A stretch of DNA of 64,000 nucleotides. It comes from Ramlibacter ginsenosidimutans (GTDB taxonomy: Bacteria; Pseudomonadota; Gammaproteobacteria; Burkholderiales; Burkholderiaceae_C). The stretch is from positions 226,767-290,766 of the forward strand of contig NZ_JAEPWM010000006.1 of NCBI RefSeq assembly GCF_016654015.1, given 5' to 3'. Positions 11,416 through 20,315 of the stretch are shown piece by piece. The notes below the pieces were generated by a model. The model ran no database searches and was not told the origin of the DNA. It was given only the letters and a program-made list of their open reading frames with translations. Numbering within the stretch: position 1 is the first letter of the stretch; each line of letters starts with the position of its first letter. The position numbers and the translations under genes are program-made.

Positions 11416-12270
11416 TCATTCGTACTTGCGGCCCTCGGCCAGCAACTGCGGCGTGCCGATGACGGCGTTGAGCCCGTCGAAGTCCAGCATCTCGCCGCGC
11501 AATGCGGCGGTGGTGCCGTCCTCGTGCAGCGTGCCGTAGTAGCGCTGCAGGGTGTGTGCCACCGCGCGCGCGGTGCCGCCGGGGAAGATGACGATGCGGA
11601 AGCCGACCCGGCCCAGTTCCTGCGCGCTCAGGATGGGCGTCTTGCCGCCTTCGACCATGTTGGCCAGCAGCGGGATGCGCGAGGCGAAGCGCTCGCATGC
11701 GGCCTTCATCTGCTCCGGACTGCGCAAGGCCTCGATGAAGAGCGCATCCACGCCGGTCTCCAGGTAACGCTCGGCCCGCTCCAGCGCCGCGTCGAGTCCT
11801 TCGATGGCGAGCGCGTCCGTGCGCGCGAGGATCAGCGTCTCGCTGCTGCGCCGGGCATCGAGCGCCGCGCGCAGCTTGCCGGCCATCTCCGCCGCCGGGA
11901 CCACCGTCTTGCCATCGAGGTGCCCGCAGCGCTTGGGAAAGCCCTGGTCTTCCAGCTGGATCATCGCCGCACCGGCGCGCTCGAAGTCGCGCACCGTGCG
12001 CTGTACGTTAAGCGCGTTGCCGAAGCCGGTGTCGCCATCGACGATCACGGGCAGGCGCACCCGATCGGTGATGTGCGCGAGCGTCTGCGCGACTTCGGTG
12101 GCCGTGGTGAGGCCGACGTCGGAGCGCCCGAGCCGCGTATAGGCGATCGAGGCGCCGGAGAGGTACAGCGCCTCGAAGCCGGCCTGTTCGGCCACCAGCG
12201 CGCTCAGCGCGTCGTAGATACCGGGTGCGAGCAGCGGCTGCGCTCGCGCGAGGAGATTCTTCAAAGACAT
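11416..12270 (-). CDS. PEP mutase/isocitrate lyase-family lyase
   Basis: This 284-residue TIM-barrel enzyme belongs to the family of 2-methylisocitrate lyase, 2,3-dimethylmalate lyase, oxaloacetate decarboxylase and PEP mutase. VDGDTGFGN (Asp78, Asp80) and QLEDQ (residues 106-110) form the Mg site. KRCGH at residues 113-117 carries the cysteine characteristic of the C-C lyases rather than the phosphonate mutases, so a pyruvate-releasing lyase is the better reading. It is the last gene of the minus-strand operon, three bases after the FAD enzyme, and follows an aconitase-like pair, fitting hydration followed by retro-aldol cleavage as in dimethylmalate breakdown. Confidence 0.85.
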   Translation of the reverse strand: MSLKNLLARAQPLLAPGIYDALSALVAEQAGFEALYLSGASIAYTRLGRSDVGLTTATEVAQTLAHITDRVRLPVIVDGDTGFGNALNVQRTVRDFERAGAAMIQLEDQGFPKRCGHLDGKTVVPAAEMAGKLRAALDARRSSETLILARTDALAIEGLDAALERAERYLETGVDALFIEALRSPEQMKAACERFASRIPLLANMVEGGKTPILSAQELGRVGFRIVIFPGGTARAVAHTLQRYYGTLHEDGTTAALRGEMLDFDGLNAVIGTPQLLAEGRKYE

Positions 12271-12273
12271 CGT

Positions 12274-13605
12274 TCAGCCTTGCAATTGATTCGCGGCGGT
12301 GTGCGCCGCTACCCAGCCTCCGGCCACGGCGCTCAGCAGCCCGTTGCCGGAGAGATAGCCCCACACCGCATTGCCGCTGACACCGCGCGCGGCGCCGCCG
12401 GCGGCGAGCAGGTTGGGGAAGAGGCTGCCGTCGACACGTTGCACCCGGCAGGATGCATCGATGGCGAGGCCGCCTTGCGTGTGGAAGAGGGCGCCGGTCA
12501 CACGCACGGCGTGGAAGGGCGGCCCGAAGCGCTCGAGCTCGGGAGCGAGTTGCGCGGGATCGCAGCCGATGATGGCCGCCAGTCCCTCGCGGTCGCTCGC
12601 GGTGCGCAGCGCCCCGGCGGCTTCGGCCTCGCGGAAGTCGGGAAACTCCCGCGCCAGCGCCAGCTGCCGGTCACCGAAGACGTTCCACGCGGTGCCGCCC
12701 GGTTGCGCAAGCACGTCGACCGCCGCCTCCGAGTAGCCATGCGTCTCATTGTGGAAGCGCTGGCCCTTCGCGTTCAGCTGCACGCCGCCCTCCATCATCA
12801 CGGCCCAGGTCATGAGCGCGCCTTGCGGAACCACCCAGGAGCCGTGGCCCTGGTAGCCGCCCAGGTCGGCCAGACCGGCGCCCAGCGCGCGTCCCCACAG
12901 GATGGCACTGCCGTCATTGCCCTGGTGCCCGGCGAAGGTTGCATCGCGCATCTCCGGCAGCAGCTCGCGCACGAGCGCGGGGCTGCCGCCGAAGCCGTTG
13001 CACGCGAGCAGCAGCACGTCGCAGGCGATGCGTTCCACCACGCCGCGGGGACGTTCGGCTGCGACGCCGAGCACGCGATCGCTGTCGTCCACGTAGAGAT
13101 CGACCACGCGGGCGGATGTGAGCAGGTCCGCACCTGCATCGATGGCCGCGGCGTGCAGCGCTGCGACCAGCGCGGCGCCGGTGCGCTCGCGCAGGCTGTG
13201 CATGCGGTGCACGCGATGGCCGGGATAGAGGAAGTTCGCCAGCACCTCGAAGTGCAGCCCGTGCTCGCCCAGCCGGTCGATCGCCGGACCACACGCTTGC
13301 GCGTACGCCTGCACGAGATGCGGCGCGGCCTGTCCCTTGCTCTTGGCCGCGATGTCTTCCGCGAACAGCGCGACGCTGTCGGCGATCCCCTGGTCCCGCT
13401 GCACGCGCGTACCGGCCGCGGGAATGAAGCCCGAGGACAGGGCGGTCGAACCGCTGGGCGTCGCGTCGCGCTCCAGCAGGACGCAGTCGATGCCGAGGTC
13501 GCGCAGCGCGATGGCCGCGACCAGCCCGCAGGCGCCCGCGCCGACGATGGCCACGGGCACGTGCACCGGTGCGTCGAAGCGAGCCGTGCGGACGACGCGC
13601 GTCAT
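12274..13605 (-). CDS. FAD-dependent dehydrogenase, fumarate reductase/tricarballylate dehydrogenase-like
   Basis: The 443-residue protein has an N-terminal Rossmann FAD motif (VAIVGAGACGLVAAIALRD) and a C-terminal FAD-closing motif (FPNLLAAGGAARGVSGN), with the general layout of succinate dehydrogenase flavoprotein-like enzymes such as TcuA or 3-ketosteroid dehydrogenases. There is no signal peptide and no heme or Fe-S partner gene nearby, so a soluble dehydrogenase is likely. ATG 13605 is five bases after the amidohydrolase stop. In context it probably introduces or removes a C=C bond in the acid processed by the aconitase-like pair (inference). Confidence 0.82.
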   Translation of the reverse strand: MTRVVRTARFDAPVHVPVAIVGAGACGLVAAIALRDLGIDCVLLERDATPSGSTALSSGFIPAAGTRVQRDQGIADSVALFAEDIAAKSKGQAAPHLVQAYAQACGPAIDRLGEHGLHFEVLANFLYPGHRVHRMHSLRERTGAALVAALHAAAIDAGADLLTSARVVDLYVDDSDRVLGVAAERPRGVVERIACDVLLLACNGFGGSPALVRELLPEMRDATFAGHQGNDGSAILWGRALGAGLADLGGYQGHGSWVVPQGALMTWAVMMEGGVQLNAKGQRFHNETHGYSEAAVDVLAQPGGTAWNVFGDRQLALAREFPDFREAEAAGALRTASDREGLAAIIGCDPAQLAPELERFGPPFHAVRVTGALFHTQGGLAIDASCRVQRVDGSLFPNLLAAGGAARGVSGNAVWGYLSGNGLLSAVAGGWVAAHTAANQLQG

Positions 13606-13609
13606 GCGC

Positions 13610-15085
13610 TCACGCGGTGGGGCGGAACAGGTACTCGCCGCGCGGCTGCCCGATCACGCCGCGGTCGCTCGCGTACACCTGCTCGCCCCGCAGGTAGGTC
13701 GCTTCGACGCGCGCCGACAACTCGAGGCCTTCGAACGGCGTGTAGCCCTGCGTCGAGGGCGAGTCCTTGGCGTGGATGGTCCAGGTCTTCGCCGGGTCCA
13801 CCAGCGCGAGGTCGGCGTCAAAGCCTTCGGCGATGTCGCCCTTGCGGTTCAGGCCGAAGCGCTGGGCCGGCGTCCAGCTCGTCACGCGCGCCATGTGGTT
13901 GTAGCCCATGCCGCGCCGTGTCCCTTCGCTCACCAGCGAGGGCAGCAGGTACTCGGTGCCGCCGAAGCCGCTCTTGGCCATCCAGATATTGCCGAAGTAG
14001 TGCTTGGGCACCTTGGTCTCGTGGCGGCAGCAGGCGTGGTCCGACACCACCCAGTCCAGCTCGCCCGCGAGCAGCGCCTCCCAGAGGTATTCCACGTCCG
14101 CGCGCGGGCGGATCGGCGGATTCACCTTCGCCAGCTCCGCGGCCGGCGAGCTGATGTCCAGCATCAGGTGGCCGATGGTGACCTCGCGCCGGAAGTCGAT
14201 GTGCGGGAACACGTCGGCCATCATCAGCGCCGCCTGCACCGCCTTGCGCGAGCTGAGGTGCAGCAGGTTGATGTTGGGCAGCGCGGTCTCGTTGGCGAGA
14301 TAGCTCGCGATGAAAACCGCAAGCCCTTCGGAGTGCTGCGGCCGCGACGCGCTGTAGGCGGCGAGGCCCGACAGCGACTTGTCCTTCTCCACCAGCTTCG
14401 TGTAGGCCGTCATGATCTCCGCGGTCTCGCAGTGCAGCGACAGCGAGATCTGGTGCGCCTTTTCGGGCATGTTCTCGCGCGCCGCCTGGATGCCGCGCAT
14501 GATGAACTCGAAGTGGGCGAAGTCGTAGCGCTGGTCGTCCCCGATCATCAGGAACTGCCGCTGCGCGTCGCTGGCGCCGTGCAGGCCGTGCGAGCCGTAG
14601 AACATGAAGATCTTGAAGCTGGGGACGCCGTGCTTGGCGATCAGCATCGGGATCTCCTCGATGTGCGTGCTGTCCATCGGCGCCAGGTGGTAGCCGTAGT
14701 CCACGTGGAAGCGGCCCTTGGACAGCTCCAGCACCTCGGGATAGAAGTCGGCGTAAGGGCCGCCCTTGTTCAGGTAGTACTGGCCCGTGCGGAAGTAGTT
14801 GAGGCTCGAGGTCACGCCGCCCATGGCCGCAGCCTTGGACTCGGTGACGGCGTCTTCCGCCAGGGGCGAGTAGATGCCGCTGTGCATGTGGGCATCGACC
14901 ACGCCCGGGAAGGCGAGCAGGCCGCGGCCGTCCTGCACCTGCTTGGCGAGGGACACGGTGATGCCGGGCGCGACGCGGGCGAACTTGCCGTCCTTGACGG
15001 CGATGTCGCCCTCGTGCACCACGTTGCCGTGCGGGCGCACCACGCGCACGTTCTTGATCAGGAGGTCGTAGAGCGGAGCGGTCAC
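13610..15085 (-). CDS. Dihydropyrimidinase/hydantoinase-like cyclic amidohydrolase
   Basis: This 491-residue member of the amidohydrolase superfamily hydrolyses cyclic amide-type bonds. All metal-site residues are visible: His66/His68 (DAHMH), the carboxylated Lys158 (SFKIF), His218 (LSLHCE), His276 (LLHLSS) and Asp349 (VVSDH). GTG 15085 overlaps the stop of the preceding gene (GTGA) and starts directly before the conserved PLYDLLIKNVRVV. Length is normal for D-hydantoinases. The true substrate is unknown; its position among acid-processing enzymes suggests opening of a cyclic imide, lactam or hydantoin to a dicarboxylate derivative, much as enamidase does in nicotinate fermentation. Confidence 0.88.
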   Translation of the reverse strand: MTAPLYDLLIKNVRVVRPHGNVVHEGDIAVKDGKFARVAPGITVSLAKQVQDGRGLLAFPGVVDAHMHSGIYSPLAEDAVTESKAAAMGGVTSSLNYFRTGQYYLNKGGPYADFYPEVLELSKGRFHVDYGYHLAPMDSTHIEEIPMLIAKHGVPSFKIFMFYGSHGLHGASDAQRQFLMIGDDQRYDFAHFEFIMRGIQAARENMPEKAHQISLSLHCETAEIMTAYTKLVEKDKSLSGLAAYSASRPQHSEGLAVFIASYLANETALPNINLLHLSSRKAVQAALMMADVFPHIDFRREVTIGHLMLDISSPAAELAKVNPPIRPRADVEYLWEALLAGELDWVVSDHACCRHETKVPKHYFGNIWMAKSGFGGTEYLLPSLVSEGTRRGMGYNHMARVTSWTPAQRFGLNRKGDIAEGFDADLALVDPAKTWTIHAKDSPSTQGYTPFEGLELSARVEATYLRGEQVYASDRGVIGQPRGEYLFRPTA

Positions 15086-15573
15086 GGGGTCGTCCTTTCC
15101 TGGAATCGGCGTTGCAATTGCGGCAGCAGCCCCCCGGCCTCGACCATGTCGAGCAGGAAGGCGGGGATGGGTTCGGTGGCCAGCACCTGGCCGTCGGCGC
15201 GCGTCACGGTGCCCGCGCGCGCATCGAAGGCGATGCGTTCGCCTTCCACGATGGCCTCGCAGCCGGGACAGGTGAGCAGCAGCAGTCCGAGGTTGAAGGC
15301 ATTGCGGAAGAAGAGGCCAGCGAACGACGGCGCGATCACCGCGGCCACGCCCAGGTGGCGCAAGGCCGCGGCCGCCTGCTCGCGCGAGGATCCGATGCCG
15401 AAGTCGCGTCCGGCCACCACCACGTCGCCGGGCTTCACGTTGGGCGCGAAGTCGGGCCGCAAGGCTTCGAGGCAGTGCTGCGCGATCACGTCCACGCCGT
15501 GCTGCATCCAGTTGCCGGGTGCCAGTGCGTCGGTGTCGACCTGCGCGCCGAGGCGCCACACGCGATGGGTCAC
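15082..15573 (-). CDS. Aconitase-family hydratase small subunit (LeuD-like)
   Basis: This is the swivel-domain subunit of a two-part aconitase-family (de)hydratase. GRDFGIGSSREQAA is the substrate-binding GSSR loop, and QVDTDALAPGNWM replaces the usual N-terminal motif. I chose GTG 15573 because GGAGGG sits seven bases upstream and the resulting 163 aa fits the family. ATG 15633, overlapping the large-subunit stop as ATGA, would add 20 weakly conserved residues and cannot be excluded. Isopropylmalate isomerase is unlikely because no leuA or leuB is present; 2,3-dimethylmaleate hydratase or a homolog is a better guess. Confidence 0.85.
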   Translation of the reverse strand: MTHRVWRLGAQVDTDALAPGNWMQHGVDVIAQHCLEALRPDFAPNVKPGDVVVAGRDFGIGSSREQAAAALRHLGVAAVIAPSFAGLFFRNAFNLGLLLLTCPGCEAIVEGERIAFDARAGTVTRADGQVLATEPIPAFLLDMVEAGGLLPQLQRRFQERTTP

Positions 15574-15629
15574 AGGACTACCCTCCGCGCTACGCGCTGC
15601 CGGATTCACCTTGGGAGCGGCCCGGCGGT

Positions 15630-16895
15630 TCATGCCAGCACCTCGCGCGGATCGACGATGCGGCCGGCGATCGCGGACGCCGCCACGGTGTACGCCGAGG
15701 CGAGATACACGCGCGTGCTGGGCGGCCCCATGCGTCCCTTGAAATTGCGCGCCGTGCTGGAGATGACCGTCTCGTCGGCGTCCAGGCTGTCGCCGTAGCC
15801 GGCGCAGATGCCGCAGGCGCTGGGCAGCAGCTGGGCGCCCGCGTCCTGCAGCACCTGCAGCACGCCTTCGCTGATCGCGGCATCGCGGTCGGCGTGGCTC
15901 GCGGGCGCGACCAGCAGCCGCACTCCCGCGGCCACGCGCTTGCCGCGCAGCACCTGCGCTGCGAAGCGCAGGTCTTCCAGCTTGGCGCCGGTGCAGGCGC
16001 CGATGTAGGCGGCCTGGATCTGCGTGCCGGCGAACTGCGAGGCGTCGCCTGCATTCGCCGGACTGAAGGGCGCGGCGACCTGGGGCGCCAGCGCAGCGGC
16101 ATCGAACACGTGCTCTTCCGCCCAGCTGCCCGCGTCGGAATGCCAGGGCGCGACGTCGACGCCGGGCGCGCCGTGCGCCGCCAGCCAGTCCCGCGTGACC
16201 GCATCGGGAGCGACCAGGCCGACCTGAGCGCCGAGCTCGGCGCTCATGTTGGCGAGCGTCATGCGCTCCTGCATGGGCAGGGCGCGCACCGCTTCGCCCG
16301 CGAACTCCACGGCCTGGTAGGCGCCGCCGTTCATGCCGAAGCGGCCGATCATGGCCAGCATCATGTCCTTGGCAGTCACGCTGGCGCCAAGGCGGCCGTC
16401 CCAGCGCATGCCCATCGTGCGCGGCACCTGCACCCAGATCGCCCCGGTGGTGACCACGCCCAGCATCTCGGTGCTGCCGACCCCGAACATGTAGGCGCCG
16501 AAGGCGCCTCCCGTGGGCGAATGCGAATCGCCGCCCACGCAGAACAGGCCCGGCCGGATGTGCCCGTGCTGCGGCACCACGACGTGGCAGATGCCCACCG
16601 AGTCGTAGACGTGCGGCAGCTGCTGGTCGCGCGCCCACTCGCGCGCGATGCGCACGATGCGCCTGGAGTCCTCGTTGCGCTCGGGAACATAGTGGTCCAT
16701 CACCAGGACGACCTTGTCCTTGTCCCAGATCCCGGCGCCCAGTTGCTCCAGCATGGGCTTGAGGCGGCGCGGTCCCGAAGAGTCGTGGAACATCGCCAGG
16801 TCCACCTGGCACGTGACGACCTCGCCCACGCGCACCTCCTCGCGCCCGGCTGCACGCGCGATCAGCTTCTGCGCGAGGGACTGGATCGCGGTCAT
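15630..16895 (-). CDS. Aconitase-family hydratase large subunit (LeuC-like), [4Fe-4S]
   Basis: The 421-residue catalytic subunit carries [4Fe-4S]-ligand cysteines in YIGACTGAK and in SACGICAGYG, and the signature GGDSHSPTGGAFGA. It matches the length of the LeuC/HacA/DmdA group. ATG 16895 overlaps the Bug gene stop (ATGA). The neighbouring lyase, amidohydrolase and transporter genes argue for a catabolic hydratase and against leucine synthesis. In Eubacterium barkeri, a DmdAB pair of this family hydrates dimethylmaleate before a PEP-mutase-family lyase (established knowledge). Confidence 0.88.
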   Translation of the reverse strand: MTAIQSLAQKLIARAAGREEVRVGEVVTCQVDLAMFHDSSGPRRLKPMLEQLGAGIWDKDKVVLVMDHYVPERNEDSRRIVRIAREWARDQQLPHVYDSVGICHVVVPQHGHIRPGLFCVGGDSHSPTGGAFGAYMFGVGSTEMLGVVTTGAIWVQVPRTMGMRWDGRLGASVTAKDMMLAMIGRFGMNGGAYQAVEFAGEAVRALPMQERMTLANMSAELGAQVGLVAPDAVTRDWLAAHGAPGVDVAPWHSDAGSWAEEHVFDAAALAPQVAAPFSPANAGDASQFAGTQIQAAYIGACTGAKLEDLRFAAQVLRGKRVAAGVRLLVAPASHADRDAAISEGVLQVLQDAGAQLLPSACGICAGYGDSLDADETVISSTARNFKGRMGPPSTRVYLASAYTVAASAIAGRIVDPREVLA

Positions 16896-17860
16896 TCCGC
16901 CTTCGCTCCCGAGTACTTCACCACCTTGCCCCAGCGGAGGATCTCCTCGTGCACGAAGCGCGCGAATTCCTCGGGCGAGTCGCCCACCGGCGTCGCGCCG
17001 TCGGATTCGATGCGCTTCCTCACCTCGGGCGATGCGATCGCCTGGCGCGCCGCGTCGCTGATGCGCCGGGCGAGCTCGGGCGGCATCTTCGCCGGCCCGA
17101 ACAGGCCGAACCACGCGTTCGACTGGTAGCCGGGCAGCACTTCCGCGATCGCGGGCACGTCGGGGAACTGCGGCAGCCGCTTCGGGCTGGTGACACCGAG
17201 TGCCTTCAGCCGGCCGGCCTTGATGTAACCCTGCGCGTTGCCCACGTTGGCGAACATCATCTCCACCTGCCCGGCCAGCACGTCCTGGATGGCCGGCGTG
17301 GTGCCCTTGTACGGGATGTTGACGATATACGTGCCGGACATCATCTTGAAGGCTTCGCCCGCAAGGTGCACCGAGGAGCCCAGCGCGCCGATCGCGAAGT
17401 TCAGCTTGCCCGGCTTCGCCTTCGCAAGCGCGATCAGCTCGCGCAGGTTGTTCGCGGGCAGCGAGGGATTCGCCACCAGCACCGCGGGCGTGCTCGACAC
17501 CATCGTCAGTGGCGTGAAGTCCTTCTCCGGATCGAAAGGCAGGTGCGGGTACAGCGTGGCGTTGATCGCGTGGCTGGTGAAGCTCATGAGGAGCGTGCTG
17601 CCGTCGGGAGCCGACCGGGCCACCGCCTCGGCGGCGAGATTGCCGCCGGCGCCCGGCCGATTGTCGATCACCACGGTGCGCCCGAGAGCGCGCCCGAGTT
17701 CTGGTGCGATCGCGCGCGCCATCGTGTCCGTGGTGCCGCCGGGTGGTGCGCCGACCAGGATGCGTAGCGTGGCGGGCGCGCCTTGGGCGAACACGCGCGC
17801 GGCAGCGGGCAGGGTGGCGGCGAGGAGGAGGGAGCGTCGTCGGAGGAGAGGAGAGTTCAT
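16892..17860 (-). CDS. Bug/TctC-family periplasmic solute-binding protein
   Basis: Bug proteins bind carboxylates, amino acids or amides in the periplasm. The signal peptide (residues 1-26, LLRRRSLLLAATLPAAARVFAQ) is followed by the family start LRILVGAPPGGTTDTMARAIAP and by NRPGAGGNLAAEAVA. I chose ATG 17860 for the signal peptide; ATG 17920 would add 20 residues overlapping livF. No tctA or tctB genes are present, but an ABC importer lies directly upstream in the operon, so it may feed another permease or sense the substrate. Confidence 0.9.
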   Translation of the reverse strand: MNSPLLRRRSLLLAATLPAAARVFAQGAPATLRILVGAPPGGTTDTMARAIAPELGRALGRTVVIDNRPGAGGNLAAEAVARSAPDGSTLLMSFTSHAINATLYPHLPFDPEKDFTPLTMVSSTPAVLVANPSLPANNLRELIALAKAKPGKLNFAIGALGSSVHLAGEAFKMMSGTYIVNIPYKGTTPAIQDVLAGQVEMMFANVGNAQGYIKAGRLKALGVTSPKRLPQFPDVPAIAEVLPGYQSNAWFGLFGPAKMPPELARRISDAARQAIASPEVRKRIESDGATPVGDSPEEFARFVHEEILRWGKVVKYSGAKAE

Positions 17861-17867
17861 GGAAAGG

Positions 17868-18581
17868 TCAGACACCAAGGTAGGCCTGGCGCAATCGATC
17901 GGTTGCGAGCAGTTCGCCACTGGTGCCGGAGAACTGGATGGCTCCGTTCTCCAGCACGTAGGCGCGCTGCGCGATCGCGAGCGATTGCGCCACGTTCTGT
18001 TCGACCAGCAGGATGGCGAGTCCCTGCCGGTGCAGGTCGGCGATGAGGCCGAAGAGTTCCTCGACCAGCAGCGGCGACAGGCCGAGCGAGGGCTCGTCGA
18101 GGATCAGGAGGCGCGGCTCGGCCATCAGGCCGCGGCCGATCGCGAGCATCTGCTGTTCGCCGCCGCTCAGCGTGCCCGCGTGCTGGCCGGTGCGTTCCAG
18201 CAGGCGCGGGAACAGCGCGAACACGCGCTCCAGGTTGACCGCGCGGTTCGCGCGCGCGCGCGTGAAGGAGCCGAGCTCCAGGTTCTCGCGCACGCTGAGG
18301 TTGGGGAAGATCTTGCGGCCTTCCGGCACGTGGATCAGGCCGCGTGCGACCACGTCGCGGTAGTGCGCACGCGTGATGTCCGCGCCGTCGAAGTGGACGG
18401 TCCCGGCGCGTGCAATCACCAGCGCGCTCACCGTCTGGTTGAAGGTGGTCTTGCCGGCGCCATTGCTTCCGAGCAGGGCGACGATCTCGCCGGCGTGCAG
18501 GTCGAGGTCGATGCCGCGCAGCACTTCGACCGGGCCGTAGCCGCTGCGCAAGCCGCGCACGGAGAGCAGCGCTTCGGTCAT
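17868..18581 (-). CDS. Branched-chain-type ABC importer ATPase (LivF-like)
   Basis: This ATP-binding subunit of a HAAT/Liv-type importer has 237 aa. Walker A is GSNGAGKTT, the ABC signature is LSGGEQQMLAIGRGLM, Walker B is LLILDEPSLGL, and the H-loop region is AILLVEQNVAQSL. The start overlaps the livG stop (ATGA). Together with the LivG-, LivM- and LivH-like genes and the binding protein, it makes a complete importer embedded in a catabolic operon, so the cargo is probably the operon's substrate rather than leucine. Confidence 0.93.
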   Translation of the reverse strand: MTEALLSVRGLRSGYGPVEVLRGIDLDLHAGEIVALLGSNGAGKTTFNQTVSALVIARAGTVHFDGADITRAHYRDVVARGLIHVPEGRKIFPNLSVRENLELGSFTRARANRAVNLERVFALFPRLLERTGQHAGTLSGGEQQMLAIGRGLMAEPRLLILDEPSLGLSPLLVEELFGLIADLHRQGLAILLVEQNVAQSLAIAQRAYVLENGAIQFSGTSGELLATDRLRQAYLGV

Positions 18582-19324
18582 GTGGCCTCCGCGAGCCGGC
18601 GCGCCGTGCCGTGGCCCAGGTAGGCCTCGATCACCTTCACGTCGCGCGTGACTTCGCCGGGCGTGCCGGTGGCGATCAGCTCGCCCTGGGCCAGCACCCA
18701 GACGTGCGCGGCCAGGTTCATCACCGCCTGCATCACGTGCTCGATCATCAGCACGGTCACGCCCTCGGCCGCGATGGCGCGCACCACCGGAACCATCTCG
18801 CCGACTTCCTGCGGATTGAGGCCGGCGAGCACCTCGTCGAGCAGCAGCAGGCGCGGCCGCGTGGCCAGCGCGCGGGCAAGCTCCAGGCGCTTGCGGCCCG
18901 CCACCGTGAGGTCGCCGGCGGGCTTGTCGAGTTGCGGTGCAAGGCCGAGGCGCTGCGCGACCGCGTCCGCCGCCGCGAGCGCTTCGCGCCGGGAGGCGCA
19001 ATGCAGGTGCGCGCCGACGGCGATGTTCTCGCGCACCGTCTGCGCGGCAAACGGCTGCACGATCTGGAAGGTGCGGGTCAGGCCGCGGCGGGCGTTCAGG
19101 TGCGGCGCCTGTCCCGTGATATCGGTACCGTCCAGGACGATGCGGCCGCTGTCCGGACGCAGGAAGCCCGACAACAGCGCGAACAGCGTCGTCTTGCCGG
19201 CGCCGTTCGGCCCGATGAGGGCGCTGATGCCGCCGGCCTGCAACTCCAGCGAGACGGAACGCACGGCCGCCAGCCCGCCGAAGGACTTGGACACGTCCTG
19301 CACCTGCAGCAGCGCGCTAGCCAC
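18578..19324 (-). CDS. Branched-chain-type ABC importer ATPase (LivG-like)
   Basis: This is the second ATPase of the importer. Walker A is GPNGAGKTTLFALLSG, the signature region reads LTVAGRKRLELARALA instead of canonical LSGGQ, as is common in LivG proteins, and Walker B is LLLLDEVLAGLNP. I prefer GTG 19324, which has AGAGG eight bases upstream and overlaps the livM stop. TTG 19330 would add two residues. The protein then has 248 aa. Confidence 0.92.
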   Translation of the reverse strand: MASALLQVQDVSKSFGGLAAVRSVSLELQAGGISALIGPNGAGKTTLFALLSGFLRPDSGRIVLDGTDITGQAPHLNARRGLTRTFQIVQPFAAQTVRENIAVGAHLHCASRREALAAADAVAQRLGLAPQLDKPAGDLTVAGRKRLELARALATRPRLLLLDEVLAGLNPQEVGEMVPVVRAIAAEGVTVLMIEHVMQAVMNLAAHVWVLAQGELIATGTPGEVTRDVKVIEAYLGHGTARRLAEAT

Positions 19325-20315
19325 GGGCAACCTCTTGCGGCGGCGGCGGCACCGTGCCGCGCGACCACAGGCCGCGCACCGACCGGCCGAGGCCCAGGAT
19401 GCCGCGCGGCGCGAACATCACGATCACGATCAGCACCGCGCCATAGATCACCATGTTGATTCCGGGCAGCGAGCCGAACAGGCCGCGCGTCACTTCGGCC
19501 AGCAGGTTGAGCACCAGCGCGCCGAGCACCGGCCCCCACAACGTACCGAGGCCGCCGACGATGGCCGCCACCAGCGCTTCCACCGAGGTGGTGGGGCCGT
19601 AGGCCAGTCCCGGGTCGATGTACTGGAAGACCTGCACGTAGAGCGCGCCGGCCGCGCCCATGAAGGCACCGGACAGGGCGATCGCGCCCAGCTTCACGCG
19701 GAACGGGTCGACGCCGATGGCGCGCGCGGCGTCCTCGTTGTCGCGCACGGCCTGCAGCCAGGCGCCGAAGCGCGCATGCCGCATCGTGCTGGTGACCAGC
19801 AGCGCGATCACCACCAGCGCCAGCGCGAGCAGCACGAAGCCGCGGCGATCGGCGAACTGCATGTTGCCGATGCCTTCGTGCAGCGGCACCATCAGTCCCA
19901 CGCCGGCGCCCGTGAAGGGCACGGAGAGCGCGAGGATGCGGAACACCTCGGCGAACGCCAGCGTCACGAGCGCGAAGTACGAGCCCTTCAGGCCGTAGCG
20001 GAAGGAGAGGGCGCCCACGATCACGCCGACCAGCGCCGCCGCCGCGATCGCGAGGGGCAGGGCGAGCCAGGGGTTCAGGTGCCCCTGCAACTGGGCGATC
20101 GCCTGCGCATAGGCACCGGTGCCGAAGAACAGGGCGTTGCCAAAGGAGAACTGGCCGCCGTAGCCGCCCAGGAGGTTCCACGACTGCGCCATGAGGCAGG
20201 CGTACAAGGCCATCATGGTGAAGTTGAGGACCACGCCGGACCGCGCCGTGACGGCGAGCACGGCGACGGCGACGGTGAACACAGCGATCTGCAACAGGTC
20301 CCGGCGCGCGCTCAT
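19317..20315 (-). CDS. Branched-chain-type ABC importer permease (LivM-like)
   Basis: This inner-membrane permease of 332 aa has eight or more hydrophobic segments. The family's cytoplasmic coupling motif is seen in LQAVRDNEDAARAIGVDPF, and SWNLLGGYGGQFSFGNALF is the typical early LivM stretch. ATG 20315 overlaps the livH stop (ATGA). The proline-rich tail (VPPPPQEVARG) is unremarkable. Confidence 0.93.
   Translation of the reverse strand: MSARRDLLQIAVFTVAVAVLAVTARSGVVLNFTMMALYACLMAQSWNLLGGYGGQFSFGNALFFGTGAYAQAIAQLQGHLNPWLALPLAIAAAALVGVIVGALSFRYGLKGSYFALVTLAFAEVFRILALSVPFTGAGVGLMVPLHEGIGNMQFADRRGFVLLALALVVIALLVTSTMRHARFGAWLQAVRDNEDAARAIGVDPFRVKLGAIALSGAFMGAAGALYVQVFQYIDPGLAYGPTTSVEALVAAIVGGLGTLWGPVLGALVLNLLAEVTRGLFGSLPGINMVIYGAVLIVIVMFAPRGILGLGRSVRGLWSRGTVPPPPQEVARG

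Noticed and set aside
11524..14154. Plus-strand frame of 876 codons opposite the lyase, FAD enzyme and amidohydrolase
   Set aside because: It crosses three real genes with complete motifs on the minus strand.
15082..16895. Leucine biosynthesis leuCD
   Set aside because: leuA and leuB are absent, and the neighbours are a transporter, amidohydrolase and lyase; a catabolic hydratase fits better.
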